Notes under the pieces: generated by a model
Told to the model about the DNA's origin: nothing
The model's database searches: none
What the model saw: the letters and a program-made list of their open reading frames with translations, nothing else
Made by a program: the position numbers and the translations under genes
From: Chionis minor
Taxonomy: Eukaryota; Chordata; Aves; Charadriiformes; Chionididae
Direction of reading: 5' to 3'
NCBI GenBank assembly: GCA_013398295.1
Contig: VZSF01000114.1
Location: 357,092-421,091 of the forward strand
DNA length: 64,000 nt
Shown here: piece by piece, positions 25,503-40,878 of the stretch
Layout of the letters: each line of letters opens with the position of its first letter
Numbering within the stretch: position 1 is the first letter of the stretch

Positions 25503-28500
25503 GACAAGTAGTTTCAGTGATAACTTTAGGGATAAAACCAGGGGAATAAAACACTTTGCCCCTGCGTAGCTAATTGTACAAATTGATTTGTATGGATCAG
25601 GCTTTTAACGCCTGCGACGGCAGGGGAGGAAAAGGCTCTGGGTAATCCTTTCTGACCAGGGTCTTCCAAAAAGTGGCTTTCCCAGGGCTTGTGCCTTACC
25701 ACAGGAGGTCTGGTTCAGCAAGACCCAGCAGCGCCGTCGTTAACACGAGGCATGGGTGGGAGCTGCAGGGACGGGCCATGGGATGGGGACATGGGGAGTG
25801 TCCCCACCGCAGCGCCAGGTCTGGCGTCCCCAGCGCCCTGGCAGCCGAGCCACCCTCTGCCCCTCCTGCCACCACCTCCCCACCACGGGAGAGCAGCGAC
25901 AGCAATCGGGGGTCCACAGCCCACCCCAGGCTAAGTCCAGGTAACTCTGCTTCCCTTCCCCGCGCCTCCTTGGACACGCTGCCCGCTTCCAAACTTAACA
26001 AATGGGAGAAACACCGGTTTGCTAAGTTTTGAAACCACCAGGTCTCCTCCCACAACACCCGCTTGCTAAAGAGCTGTTTCTGGCTTTCTGACTGTTTTTA
26101 AGAGAGGTCAGAGTCTCCACTCTGACTCTCCTGAAATCTGCCCAGCCGTGCCACCAATCTCTTTTGTTTTCTCTTTGAATAAAAATAAACAAGGTGTTGG
26201 TTGAGGTGGGATTTGGTGGCTCGCAGGAGGACAGCTAGCCTAGAAAAAAAGCGTTTAAAAGTACACCTTTCAATTTACAGTACATGTTTTACCTGAATTC
26301 AGCGCTGGCTCAGAAAGCTCCTGAGAGCAGATGCGAATCCTCACGTGGCACAACGTAACCTCAGGCCACTTTGGTGCTCTTTTCCCTCCAGGTTCACGCA
26401 GTTGACCATGATAAGTGTGTTTGCTTGTTTTTGGAAAAGAAGCTCTTTTTCTTTGCCAGACGGGTTTTTCTCAGCCTTCACAAGTCTAATTTTAATGTAA
26501 CTAGAACATTTTCACTTAAAGCTTTGGGCAGAAAATTCTGGCTTCATCAATTAATTTTTATAGCAAAGTTACTCCAGCTATATCAACATTTCTCTCTTTA
26601 TTTTTCCTCCAATTCGAGTACTTGTAAATTGAAAATGAACTTGTGCTAAGCCGACATTAAGAATTAACGTTACAAGGAAACTGGACTGATCTTGATGGTC
26701 ATACGCACTTAGGTTGGTTCTTTTTCCCCATGCTTTACCCCATAGTAAAAATATACTGTACACCATACCTTACTGTATGGAAATTCTAGTGTTTGTAGAA
26801 GATATATGCGCTCAGTGAGCCACAGTCCTACATATTCCTATTAGCCTTAGTTAAAATTTTTGCTGTTAAGATTTTAGTCAGTGCCTGACAGTGTAGAATA
26901 CTCTGTTACTCACTGAATTTATACAAAAATTGAGTCATCTATATTGCAAACAAAACCACAGTGATACCTGGGCTAAAAAGCCACTTGAGAGTATGACAAA
27001 AAACTGCTTAAGCCTAGGTAGTCTTCCAAAACAGAGGTTCACCAGTAAGGGTAAAATCTTATGCACAGTTAGCCACTGGGAGTGCTTTGGACTGAGAACG
27101 GAGCACAGTATCTGCACCTAGTCATCCGTCGTCATCAGTTGGCGCAGTGAGGACAGATTGACTTTGGTGAAGATAATTGCTCCAGAGGAAAAAGTCAAAG
27201 GAAGGCCAAAGTGGGTTAGCATAGTCTGAAACCTTGAGAACATGCCGCTCTGGTTCATGTTGAGGTATTCAAGCTACCTGTAGAGAAGGAGTATTTGGTG
27301 CATCTCTCAGACACATCAGGATTCAGGCAGAAATCTCACGGAACTGGGCTGTGTACACCTTGGATATTTTCATGGCTTTACCTTGCCAAGCCTGGAGGTG
27401 GGCAGCGGAGTGGCGGCTTGATGGTGAAACGTGGTGAAAAAATGTATGTAAGTTGGTTTTGGCCCTGTTTTGGGTTTCCTGTGTTTTGCAGATGCTTCAG
27501 AGACTGTCTCCTGCCTGTCCTGTCCTTCCCTGTGTGGAGAGGGGCATGGCTCCTCTTCCCCTTCCCAATCCCGGGCGGCCAGAAGGAGTTACTGGTGGGT
27601 AATACGGCACTGCAGGGAACTGCTAGGGGAGGAATCTGCCTTCAGAAAGATTTTCAGGAATGGGCTGGACAAATGTCCTTCAGAAATGATTTAAATGTCA
27701 TTTGCTCTGCCTTGGCGCAAGGGAGTGAGTGGGCTGCATGACTTCTCACCCCGTCCTCTGTGGACACCCAAGCACGTCCTGCTGCACTTTGCCATCAGAG
27801 TGCCTCTACATCCTTTTCCTGACAGGTTTGGAGACAGAGGAGTAATTTTATCACTGGCTTTATCGCCTTCCTTGAAGATCTCTGAAGGCCTCCCATGCTG
27901 AGATTTAATGAGAGACCTGTGAAACTACAAGCTTGTCTTTGGACATCTCTGTAAAGACGCTCCTATCTATGCATTTCAATTAGATGGGAAGAGGTTTATG
28001 GTAGCCACCCTTGCGTCTGGTGTTTGCAGGTGATCGCATCAGGGACAGCAGAGGTGTAAAATCAGTGTTTGCCATGTACTCCTCTCTGCAGTGTGCAAAC
28101 AACCTCTTTCACACTTCTCCCATTTCCATGCATCCCACAAGCCAGTAGAACTGCCGCTGCCAAAAGCGGTTCGCAATTCCTCTGGAAGTTTCAACTAATT
28201 TGCTAATGCCCTCAGATGTTTAAAACCCACTGCAGCTGCCTGTTGAACAGCCAGGAGAGAGGGTGATTGTTTATTTAAGGGACATAATGATCATCACAGA
28301 AAATCTACAGTGAAAGTATATTTAAGGAATGATTTTTGGCTGGAAAACATAGCCCCGAGCCTGCGTCTGAAGAAAATAGGGGAAACAGATCTTTCCCCTC
28401 ACCTCGCATTCATCTGGCTGTCCTCAAGGTGTCCGCCTGATTTCTGCCAAGGCTGAAGTTGTTGTTACAGCTTCCCAGCTGCTACAACAGCAAATGTTTT

Positions 28501-29880
28501 TTGTCCAAGCAAAGAGCCTCTGCATTCCTGGAGACAGCTTCCTTTCCTTATGGTCACAGAAAGGACTTATCCAGGGGAAAGTAAACGTCGCCAGCTGCAC
28601 TGCTGACTTGTTTTTGCTAGTCAGTATGTAACATTTTGCTTCAGGGCAAAAGATCTGCTTATCTTATTTTCTGCTGGGGAGGAAGCTTCAGAAGCACCTC
28701 TCGGCTTGAAAATTAGTATTAGCCAGGTGGCATTTGCAGGTTTTGCACAGGGCATTTGGGGGGTCACGGGGCTTGGACGCTAAAGGGGAGTTCCACGCAG
28801 TGAAGCATCCCCCTGGGTTTGTGACCACAGATGGGCTCATCACCGCATGGGTACCACAGCCAGCCTGCCGAGCCACAGCGCTCCCAGGGCTCTGAGCCCC
28901 TGTGGCTCCTGCAATATCCCTTCGCCCTCCGGATAGCGCGATGGAGGCGAGGGCTGTGCCAAGCGCTGAAAACTTTCCACGTGCTCTTTCTTACTCCCCG
29001 GACGAGCTGTAAAAAGGAGTCTGGCTGCAACACGTTCACCTTGCACCACAACGCACCAGCTCGTGTATCCACGAGACCACCCGACACAACCAGCCAGCTT
29101 CCTGCAACTGGGGTTTCACAGGCAATGTATAGTCGGAATACTCTCAGCAAAACCTACAGAACTGGCTTACGCACCCCCCACTGGGGTTCAACCGCACGAT
29201 AAAACCTTGCAGTAATGAGCCTGTCGCTCTTAAGGGTGGAGGGGGTGGAGGAGGAAAGAGATGCTGCTTTATCTGTATTACTCCACATCACAGATGCTGA
29301 CAGAATTATCGATTTAGAACTCACAGCTCCAAAAAGACTTGGTAATGTAATCTTTTTAAGGGTTTTTCTTCTTCCCTCGGATGCGATGTTTTCAATAGGC
29401 CCCTTAGATATGGGCTCTTTGGGAACACTGTTGAACTTGCCGCTGCTAAACCGCAGTCCCAACCTTCGGTTCGTTCCACCCAACTCTCACGGTCTACTCT
29501 CTCTTGGAAGAGCCCATAGCTGCAAGGTCTATTGCTTTATAGGTACTCTAGGAAGATTGAGGGATTAAGTTATACATTACGTAAAACTACCCACTAATCC
29601 TCTTAGTGTGCATTACCAGTGAATGGCCTGAAATAGGCTCTCACTAAAAGAGCCCTAACATTCACTTTCTTGATGACAGTTTTAGTATTTGAGGTTTGTG
29701 TCATGGATTTTGGTGCTGAAATATTCAGTACACCGTCTTCTGTCTGCTGCTAGATCCACTCGCACGTGTTAGTAGAGTGCTAACAAAATTACAGTTGGTA
29801 AAGCAGATTACGTGTTTAACTAGTAGCGAGACATATATAAAATATAATTATATATTTTCTAGAGTGACAGAGTCACTGGG

Positions 29881-29922
29881 ATTTTTTTGTTCTTTTTTTT
29901 TTGTTCTTTTTTGTTTTTCTAA
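29881..29922. repeat. T-rich low-complexity tract
   Basis: A T-rich stretch with repeated TTTTTTGTTC units, followed by an A-rich stretch. Confidence 0.75.
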
Positions 29923-30459
29923 GAAAAAGAAACAGCTATAAAACCATGATTAAAAATGTATCAAGGGATGATTTACACTTTAAAATAATGATATTTTTAG
30001 GAAAAAAAAGTGATTTATAACATAAAAGTGTTTGGAAAGTGTTTGGTTGCTGTGTACTGCCTTCTTTCCCAGTACAGTTTGCTGTTATACAGTCTTGCAT
30101 AAATGTTTAGAGTAGGGGAGAAAAGAAAAATTAAATGTGATGGCTAAGACCTATAAGAGCTGACTCACTGACTTGAGTTATTGCTGTGCAGAAAGTTTGT
30201 AAAGCCTTTACATCCAGCGAACATTTAGTGCTACTTCAGCCTTGACAGTTGACCTTTCGATCTGATTGGGTTTAGCCACAATAATTGCAGCATCTGCCGT
30301 GCAGGCGATGCAGACGGCTGCTTAGGAACCCAACTTCGCTCATTAGATCTTACTTTATGCATCTAAAATTCAACCCCTCTTTGCATGTGTGTACAAATTC
30401 TCTCCTAATAGCTGTTATAGGAGCTGAGCAAGGTACAATCCCCCAGCTCTTTTTTTAAA

Positions 30460-30465
30460 TTTATT
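30460..30465 (-). terminator. PTCHD1: Candidate polyadenylation signal for PTCHD1
   Basis: The minus strand reads AATAAA here, 184 bases past the stop codon. It is followed within 25-35 bases by a G/T-leaning stretch (GGGGGATTGTACCTTG) that could act as a downstream element. It is a canonical hexamer in a plausible place, with no transcript evidence. Confidence 0.35.
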
Positions 30466-30575
30466 TTTAACTTCTCCCATAATTTTGAATATTCCTGGAT
30501 TTAGATTAGAGCGGGGAGGGAAAACTTCCAAACCCCTTCCTCTCCCCAGATATTTAGTCAGTACTGGTTTCCTTC

Positions 30576-30609
30576 TTTTTTTTTTTTTTTTTTTCTTTTT
30601 TTTTTTTTT
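30576..30609. repeat. Poly(T) on plus strand (poly(A) in the PTCHD1 sense)
   Basis: T19 C T14-type run. In the PTCHD1 sense it is an A run 41-74 bases after the stop codon, so it would lie inside the 3' UTR. Confidence 0.9.
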
Positions 30610-30649
30610 CTCAGTAAGACCTAGTGTAAAAAAGCAACAAACAAACAAG

Positions 30650-32329
<1,680 letters not shown>

Positions 32330-32563
32330 TTAAAGTACTCGAATCAACACGTGGAAAAATATAACGTAGACATACTAAAAGACTCAACGGAGACACAGCT
32401 TGCCATTACCAATGCTTGAAGTAAACGTCCTGCAGAAGAGAGAAATTAGTATGGTGGTCTAAGCCACAGGAGTGCATTCGCTACCTGACTAGCAAACCTT
32501 ACTGCCGGAGCTTGAGGAGAGTTCTGCATCGCTGGCACAGGGTTGATAGGTTAAAGAAAAAGC

Positions 32564-32582
32564 TTTTTTTTTTTTTTTTTTT
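32564..32582. repeat. Poly(T) run
   Basis: A run of 19 T residues in intron 2, about 260 bp from exon 3. Confidence 0.9.
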
Positions 32583-33855
32583 CCCTTCTGGTTGGCTGTT
32601 TAGTTTCATTATTTTGGAGTGCCTGTGACGGAAGATGCTTTGAAATTAGTTTTTCCTGGTGATGGGGTCTGACCTGTGGTGAAAACAAAGAAACACGACC
32701 TTGAAGAGCCTATGCTGGAAGCAGAGCATTGGTCGGCTGCTTTGTAGAACATCTGTAAAAAAATGAAACCTTCATATAAGCTGAACATTGTCAAGCAAAT
32801 CAGTCACTGATTTTTCCACTTCCTATACAAATTTTCCGTCAGGAAAAAGAAATCCTAGAAACGGAACAAACAAAAAAAGCACAAATAAATTTGAGAGATG
32901 CGCAACGGTAGAACTGATATGGAACTGCTTAAGCCATTGGTCTTCGTACTTTAATATGTCTAAGGGCTTGTAAAACCAAATACAGCTCTATTTTTCTTGG
33001 TAGTTCCTGCACTTCCTAATGTATTTAATTAACTCTTAAAATGGATATAGCATTCATGAAAAGAGATAAAGACCTGCAGACCTAAAATCCTGCGCTCAAC
33101 CCCCAACTGCAGGTAAATTGGGAAAAGTGCATGGTTTTATCTTAATCCCTGGTTGGTCATCTTCCTCTTACGGTTTCCATTTAGTGATTTGAAAACCAAG
33201 GTGCATTTGGAAGACATAGACGTCTGCCCTGTCATAGTGGACCTGAGGTGGGAACGCAGCCATTGACCAGCTATTAGGTGAGAGTGGCTGAGATAAAAGT
33301 AGGTTGGCGTTTCACACAGAGGACTGTAAAAATGTAGGCTTTGTGTCCCACCAAAAACGTAAGACTATTTTCTCACAATAATCTGTATTGTTCAAAGATC
33401 CTTTCCATCTAATCCCACCCTATTTGCTGCCTTTTGATTACTCCTCCTCCTTGTTCTTTTGCTGGTTTTGCTGTCCCCTGTCTACCTCTCCAGTCTGCTC
33501 TTGCATTACCTCTAGAAATTCCCAAAAGCCAGTCCACAATGTTTTGTTCTTATCCATTCCCTGATAACATTAGATAAAACGATCAGTGCTGAATTAGTTG
33601 CTGATGACACTGAAGTGCAATCACTGAATTTTTGAAGCTGATGCTCCGGTCAGACAGGTCAAGGTAATTCAGAGATCTTTGTTAGAATTTCAGGCTGGCT
33701 GCAGAGTACCAAAATTGCTGTATCGGCTCTGTTCTCTCTGTAGCTGATTATCACTGTTGCTGCAAGGGCTATGAATATTGGTCAGGAGAACCCCAAACAA
33801 CCGAGGTATTCCGAAGAACCAGAAACCCAGAAAATGTATGGGGAACTTTAAGCCA

Positions 33856-33909
33856 TTAATGATCTTTAAGGTCCTTTCCAACTCAAACCATTATATGACT
33901 CTATGATCA
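33856..33909 (+). mobile_element. CR1 LINE 3' tail in intron 2
   Basis: Contains TAATGATCTTTAAGGTCCTT, TCCAACTCAAACCATTATAT and the ending GACTCTATGATCA, the standard CR1 terminus. About 54 bp remain. It is antisense to PTCHD1. Confidence 0.88.
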
Positions 33910-36541
33910 TGTTTATTTTTAAATGCCTCATGTAGGCTAAATATTTAACTCCACAAAATAACCCTTTTGTGGTCAATACCTTTTACTGTAGGGCAGCTGT
34001 AGCTGATTCACTCCACTCTTCCTGCAAGGAATATCCTATCTACATTTTAACAGACGGCAGAGCTGGTTACTCTCTTAATGCTGAAAAGAATTAACTATGG
34101 GGTATTTTATAAAGAATTCAAAATACAGACCTCATAAGAAGAGATAACAGGACAGCTAGTGAATTTCCTTACCACAGTCACCTGGTATTTAGTTAGAGTA
34201 ACGAAGTCCATGCTCTCATGTGTATCAGGTATCTTTTCTGCATTGTTATTCGGAGTCATGACAGGGACCACGAATGTCCAATTTGTAGCAATATTATGGT
34301 CGTGGTTTTGTTATGGCGTTTGGCAGTCATCTTAATTTTCCCAAACAATGTTTTACAGCTGCTTTCAGAGGCCAGGTCAAGACTGTCAACTTGATAACTA
34401 GCACCATGCCCCCTCTTAAAGCTAATGGGGAATACTGGAACTCCCCAGATGTAAAATCAAGCAAAAAGCACAATCAGTGACTGGCACCCCGTTGCTAATT
34501 ATGCTTCAAATAGTTATGTTCTAGGCTCAGTAGGGAAAGCTATTAAGCTCGCTTTCAGTGTGTTCTTTGTAAAGACAGACTGACCTTTATTTAAATGTAA
34601 CTGATCACTTGCCAAAGCAGGGAGTGAGAGGTTTAATCCATTTATGGCTCCCGTAAGTCCTGCAGACAGGCTCGTCTGAGAATTTCACATAGCATCATAT
34701 GCATTAGCTTCGAGTAAGCAAAACAGAATAAAATGAGGTCATTGAATATTACAAATGACTTCCATCGTGAGCTTTAGCTATAGCGCGGTTTTGTAAAAAA
34801 ACATTTCAGTGTTAATAGGCTCTTGCCTAAAAATACTCAAATAGCTGCATTAACTTGGAAAGCCTCTGACATTACGATGAAAAAGAGAATTCAGAGCTAA
34901 TTAAATACGATGCTGAGCATGACTTTTTAACAAGTATAAGATTTTGGATAATGTCTGATAACATGACTCCTGATACCACATATTTTCTTTAAGTAGGAAA
35001 CACAAACCCACCATTTGCTCTTACATAATCTTCAAGACTACCCTAAAATGGAATCTGACTTAGAGAATTGCTCAAGTAAATGCATGAAGAGGCGTTACCG
35101 CATGTCCTCCACAAAGCCAAGAGAAAAACATTTAGATGTTCTTCTATTTTAGGATAGGTTTCTCTTATTCGCTACACAATCTGTGTGCTAGGAATTGGTA
35201 TCTTCCTCCAATTGTACAATTCGTGATTCCTCTGTCCATTTGTGTAATAGCTACAAAATCCGCATTTACCTTTCGGAAGACAAGCACAAATGCCAAACTT
35301 GCACACTTTTTTTTGCATCAGTGGCAGTACTGATCTGATCTGGTATGCTTTGAGGAAAAGATTAAGCCCAAACTCGTGCACAAATTAGGCATGGCAGTCC
35401 AAAGATTAGCCTTATTTAGCTAGAATGGGATTTACCTAACCTAATTTACTCCTCTAAATACTGACTGCAAGCACAACTTGGGATGACAATCTCCAATGTT
35501 GCCTAACTCACTGATGCGCTAACCCAGAGATTAGCGCAGACAGCTCCGTGGAAGCGCATTTTGTGAGAATTTCCTTCATTTTTCTGTCATTTCAGATTTT
35601 CCATTTTTTGTATCCCTAACCAATTTGCACTGATTACCTCCATTCCTCTTGCTGGAGCTATGTCTACCCTATATAATACTAACAAGAAGAAGGCAATTTC
35701 TTCCTTGCAAATAAATTCAGTAATTCCTTTAACTGATTTTCTCTTTTTACTAAACATTTAGCCACAAATCTGTAACAATTTAGAGCAATTTGTTCATTAT
35801 TCACAGTCATTCAATAAATAATAAATATCAACTCAAACAGCTAATGGGCTATGGGAGATCTTTTCCTGTTGACATTTGCTATTATGATGCACTGGTCGTG
35901 CCCTACAGTCAGGCTGTACAACCACGAGCTAAGAAGAAGGACTACACAGAAAAATGGGATTTTTTTTTTTAAGGAAAAGAGGTTCCAAATGGGCAAAGGA
36001 AAATCTTAGGGGAATAGGAGAAAAATATTGCAGAAAATGGGAACCAAAATAGTTTTTTCCTTATTCTCTTCTTCTACTACTTTGCATTGTAGGAGATACT
36101 GCTACCACGTGCTTTGGATGACCGAGGACAGAAATTCTGGATTTTGTAGCCAAAGAAAATGAAGAAGGTAGTCACCGTTACTTCTGAGGAGCTTAAATTT
36201 CTTACAGGCTGAGGTGGGCTATCTGTCAGTTTAGAAGCTAATAACAATACCAGCACTAAAACCAATAAATTATGGCTAGCTTAAATACAGTGCTTTCATG
36301 AGTGGCCTGAGCATGCTATAAAAAGTTTCATCTGCCTCCTTCGAGATCAAGTCTTGCAATTACACATGCTCTGCAAAACCAATGCAGAGCGTGCATGAGA
36401 GAAAACAAGCACTTGTAGAAAGTTGTAAAAACTAAGGCAAAATTTTCTGTTGCTTAAAATGATCGTATTATTTACCTCATTTTAAGTCCTACTTATGTGC
36501 AGGCACTGTAACTGCTCTTTTTAGTACCATTTTAAAATTTC

Positions 36542-36558
36542 AAAAAAAAAAAAAAAAA
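36542..36558. repeat. Poly(A) run
   Basis: A run of 17 A residues in intron 2. The sequence after it is moderately GC-rich but not recognisable as a retrocopy. Confidence 0.9.
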
Positions 36559-39500
36559 GCATCCTTACCCCTGCTAAGGGGTGGCTTGAGCAAGAGGCCT
36601 TTACGAATGGGCATCGGCAGCCTCGGCTTAAAGCTGGCTCCGCTCCTGCCTGGCAAATGGCAGGACTGAAGCAGAGACGGGAGAAGGGATTTGAAGCACC
36701 CCCAGAGCCTGTGGGAGGGCAGCCAAGTCACCTCCCCGTCCCTGAAGTCACAGACCAGCTCTCTAGTTGCTTGCCTTAATTGCTTCCCTAAAACAAAGGC
36801 TGCTGCCTGCTTTTACTGTTTAAAGATTAAGGGGTGTGTTCAGTTTTACACTAGAATCACGTGAAGTTTTGATCTTACCGTGATAAGATGAGGTTTGGGT
36901 ATTCACACAGACTTCTTCAGTCAGAGAAAATAAGGGGGATGACTAAGAACAAGGTTTTGGTTTCTCTTCTTGCAGTTTTACCCATCTATGAAAGCAGACA
37001 GAATAACAGTACGCTGGGGCTCTCATTTTTCTGTTCTTCCTGTTTTGAAGGTTGTGGGTGCGTGTGTTTGATACCTGAGTACAACCTGAGTAAAGCCTCA
37101 CTTAGAGGTTGTGAAGTTCTGGCCTTCCATGTGGAAGGTCGCGCTTCAGGGGTAATTAATTTTATTAATCCCATTTTAATGCAGCAAAACGCTAATTGAT
37201 CTCCACCTCGATGAGGCTGAATGCTGCACTAGTATGTATGTTGTCCATTGCCTGCCAGAATTAAGACTTAATAAAGCACTGAACTGTCTTGCTAAGGGCG
37301 CAGACTCGTCCAGCAGCAAAGCTGGAGTAAGAGGTATTTCCCCCTTCTCAGGCAAACTTCCCTCCCCTCCCAACGTTTGCTGCTCCCTCATTACTACTAA
37401 TTCACCTGTTTCTAGTCTAAATTGGACTAAACGAATGGTCGGGATTAGAAACGTCAGCAACCTTTTTTTTTTTCTTTTGAGAGTTACTTTTTAGTCTGAA
37501 ATCTCTTCCTGACCCTGATGGCACAAAAGACTGGCTGAAATTGGGAATGAGTCATGGCAGGATGTATGGGAGCCTTGGAAACTGGGGAGGCAAAAACCTG
37601 AAGCAGAAGCATGGTCTGACGGAGTTACTGAGGTTAAAGTCTGAATTTTGATTTAAGGTTTTTGGTTTTATTGTAACGGCTGCATCCTTGTAACACTATC
37701 GGTTCAGCTGGACGAACGCTGTCTCACTTAAGTTGATTTAAGGCTGAAATCATCCCACTGAATAGGAGCACTTGTCTGCAAGAGGAATTTAGCGTGCTGT
37801 GAAAAAGTGTGTGAATTTACAGAGTGCTAGCTATGTTGTACCAGCTTGCTTTGTGGAAATCTGTGAAGGACAGCTTGATTCACATTCAAAGTGGAGTGAA
37901 ATATCATCCACAGAGACAAACACTGGGTGAATTAACATGAAATACCCAGGATGCTACAAATTCATATCCCAGCTTGCTGCCAATGCAGGAAAGGTCTCAA
38001 GAACTGCACTTGTGCAAAATTAGTACATGGGAGATCAGAATCATACTGCAGGAATTGCCCTTTCCAAAATGATACCTGTAATAACATATGATATAATGAA
38101 GGTGCAATGAATTTTCCCAGCTGACAGTATTAAAAATAACAATGTGCACTGCTCAACTCCGGGATTGCTTTCCAGAGTAATGTCAACAAAGAGGCTGAGA
38201 TAATTTCCCCCCTGCTGACTTATTTTTTCCAGCTAGATCAGTGAGCTCATCGGCTCCCATCTTCTGAAAAGCCAAGTGAAACTGCTAAGCCGGGCTCCCT
38301 TTGTCACACTGGTTGCAATCAACCAGTTGTCGCCCGAACAGGCGACCAGTCTCACGCGGCCTCTCCCAGCAGGCACCATTTCAACTCGCAGCATACAGAC
38401 GGTTCAAAGTGCTCCTGAACATGCAGGCAGAGCAAGAGAATTTGCATCCAGTTGAAGCAAACATCTGGCTTTGTACTCCGTTCTCACTACGATAACAAAA
38501 TACTGCAGCCGACCGAGATCCTTCAGCTCGCAGATGGAATTAGCCTAACTCATATGACAGTTCCCACTGAGTTCATCACAATTTAGGGGTGTGGGTTGAG
38601 CTGAACAGGTAAATCATCATTAGCATGCTATTAGCCGATGGTTAGCTAACAAATGGTGGGTCACTCTAACCAACTGTCTACCTTTGTGGTCCATAAACGG
38701 CGCAGCAATGCTACAGTTTTGCTGTGGGAATGACTGGGAATGAACCCACCTCATGGGGTGGGTTCCGAGTGGGTGCCTATCGTCAGACATCCCGCTACCT
38801 GCAGACTTGCCCATCCCAGACATTTCTGCTGAGCAAAGAAAACTCACTGCAGGTCCTACTTGCTTCTCCTACACTTGCCTGAGTATTTCTGGGCGCCCAG
38901 TTCCCAGTGTAGAGTACAATCCTATCGGGTACTAACATCCTACAAGGTATTCATCTCATCAGCTGCGTTTCCAGGCACCAGTGTTCGCCTCGGGAAAACG
39001 GTGGCAAGGGCACCGAGGGCTGTAGGCAGTTGAGTAGTCTTAAGACGCGTCCTCATGTGCGAAGTGAGTGAAGCCCCAGCCACCCAAGCACAGCCTGACT
39101 TCATTTCATACCTCCAAGCACAGGCTCAAAGGGGAAGTAATCACGGAGGCTATGTGCAGGCATGGCAGTGGGATTAGTGGAACATATGAAGAGCCATAGA
39201 GGATGGGATGTGCTGCTACAAGCGTAGGCTGTACATACTGCAATGCCTTCTTCACCTCCTGTCACACGGACCCTACCTGTACCTATTGTAACTGGATTAC
39301 AGGCATGAAAACATACCTCAAAAATATGATGACAATGCTGCTGTGTTCAGTATTTGCAATTATTGCTTTGAAGACTACTAGATTTCATACGTATATCAAT
39401 AAGGTTTACTATACTTGCAGATGTTAAAATCCAACTTGGGATCTTCCCAAAAAAGAAAGATACTGAAATTACATATGTCAGTCTGTTAGGCATCTAGGCA

Positions 39501-40829
39501 CCAGCAGATCAACCTGTGGGATTGCTTTGCATTTGAATATTAGCCATTCACCCTCAATTGTCAGGCTGATCTCTGCAACCGCTTCCAAGAGCGCCGGCCA
39601 TCCCAGTCAGAAAGCTCCAGGCACGCCTGTGTATTCCTCAACTTACTACTGGGATTAAACCTACAAGCGCTTTGGCGCATTCACACCAGATAAAAATCTG
39701 CTTCAGTCTCTGGAGAGAGAGTTGTGTTCTGTGCTGTATCTACTTGGCAACAAAAGAAGAGAAACCGAAATATTTAATAATACGCTCCCGGTACGTGCTG
39801 TGTTTCACCACAGAAGCGAAAAAGGAAGAGAAAGTGTCCCTCTACAACACACCCTACTGGGTGGTGCACGCAGAGAAGAAATCTTCGACTGGTGCTCCAC
39901 GCTTCACGGGACGAGACTGCAATGTTATTTTTAGGTGCAGATCCTGCAGAAAGACTCTGTGGGCCATTAAGCCCTGCACTCCAGTTGCTCAGTGCGCAGC
40001 AGGAAAAACGGGCTGCGTCTGGAAATCCTGCACAAGGTTTATGCCTCGTTTAGGTCTGGTGTAGCGCCGACAAGAACAGCCTAAAAGGGCGCTAGATTGC
40101 TCCTAAGACTCATTTGGATCTGCTGCACCAGAGCCATTTTGATCCCAGTCTGCCATAATATCCTACCTTTCCTACGTTTCTAAACCTAATGTTTGGAAAT
40201 GCAACATAGGATTAGCTCTCTGTTCTCCTGTGGCACAGCCTGGCTTGGTCAGGCGTAGCCCTTTCCAAGCGACGCTGAGAAGTGCACATTTGCACAAAGA
40301 ATGCACCAACAAAACCAAATCACCCTCACGCTCTCCGTCCCACCCTAAAAGGTGGGGGCGCAGTCAGCGATGCTGGGGCTACGTGGTCCATCCCAATTAT
40401 AAACCCCCACAATACTATCTTTCACCGTGGCAAACAAGCAACGATGAGCCGGTGGTTTAGAACAAACTGCAAGCTAATTTTAAGAGCACGATCTACACAT
40501 CACTATTGAAATGAAAATCATTCTACATATAAATCCCTAGTTCTGAAGAAATACATACACATACACAAGACTTGTAGACATTTCTGTCATTTTTCTACCT
40601 GTATCAAGGGAAAAGAAACAAAGAGAAGCACAAGTATTTTAAATAAGCAGAATTAAAACAACGCATCAGTATTCACAGTCCTAGTCTTCACCACAGTCCC
40701 TGATCAGCAATGGCACTAACATGGTTGGACACTTTATTTTTGGAGTATGAGTATTTTAAAGCTATTTATTATAAAAAAAGCCATCTTCTCACTTAATATT
40801 GCATTTTTAAATTACTATTTTTTTAAACT

Positions 40830-40878
40830 ATACCAAATTCAATCCAAATCGATGGCCTCTTGATTCTATGATCCTATG
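40830..40878 (+). mobile_element. CR1 LINE 3' tail, short and diverged
   Basis: Ends in GATTCTATGATCCTATG, matching the CR1 terminal octamers. The bases before it (CCAAATTCAATCCAAATCGA) only loosely fit the CR1 3' UTR. Confidence 0.6.

Larger units (their letters stand above)
21513..30459. other. Intergenic 3' flank nearest PTCHD1, no gene seen
   Basis: No gene recognised. 21600-24900 is AT-rich unique sequence. 24900-26060 is GC-rich with overlapping open frames on both strands (the longest is 203 codons, 24896-25507 minus), none with recognisable domains. 26100-30450 is mixed. Part of the right end may belong to a longer PTCHD1 3' UTR than the minimal one marked here. Confidence 0.65.
30460..30649 (-). 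other. PTCHD1: Candidate PTCHD1 3' UTR, minimal form
   Basis: The 184 bases after the stop codon, up to and including the first canonical AATAAA, have no further coding potential. On the minus strand they carry a GTTTGTTTGTTG stretch and then a long A-rich run (30576-30609). The real 3' UTR may be much longer; transcript data would be needed to place its end. No further AATAAA was found on this strand until about 28271-28276. Confidence 0.4.

Noticed and set aside
24896..25507. 203-codon open frame on the minus strand
   Set aside because: Lies in a GC-rich patch where several frames are open on both strands. No recognisable domain.
36368..36390. Short hairpin, 8-bp stem GCTCTGCA with a 7-base loop
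   Set aside because: A stem this short is common by chance in 64 kb, and no extended pairing supports a microRNA precursor.
39203..39427. Cys-rich frame with two CTYCN repeats
   Set aside because: Only 74 codons; the Cys spacing fits no known zinc-binding or toxin-like family and there is no signal peptide.
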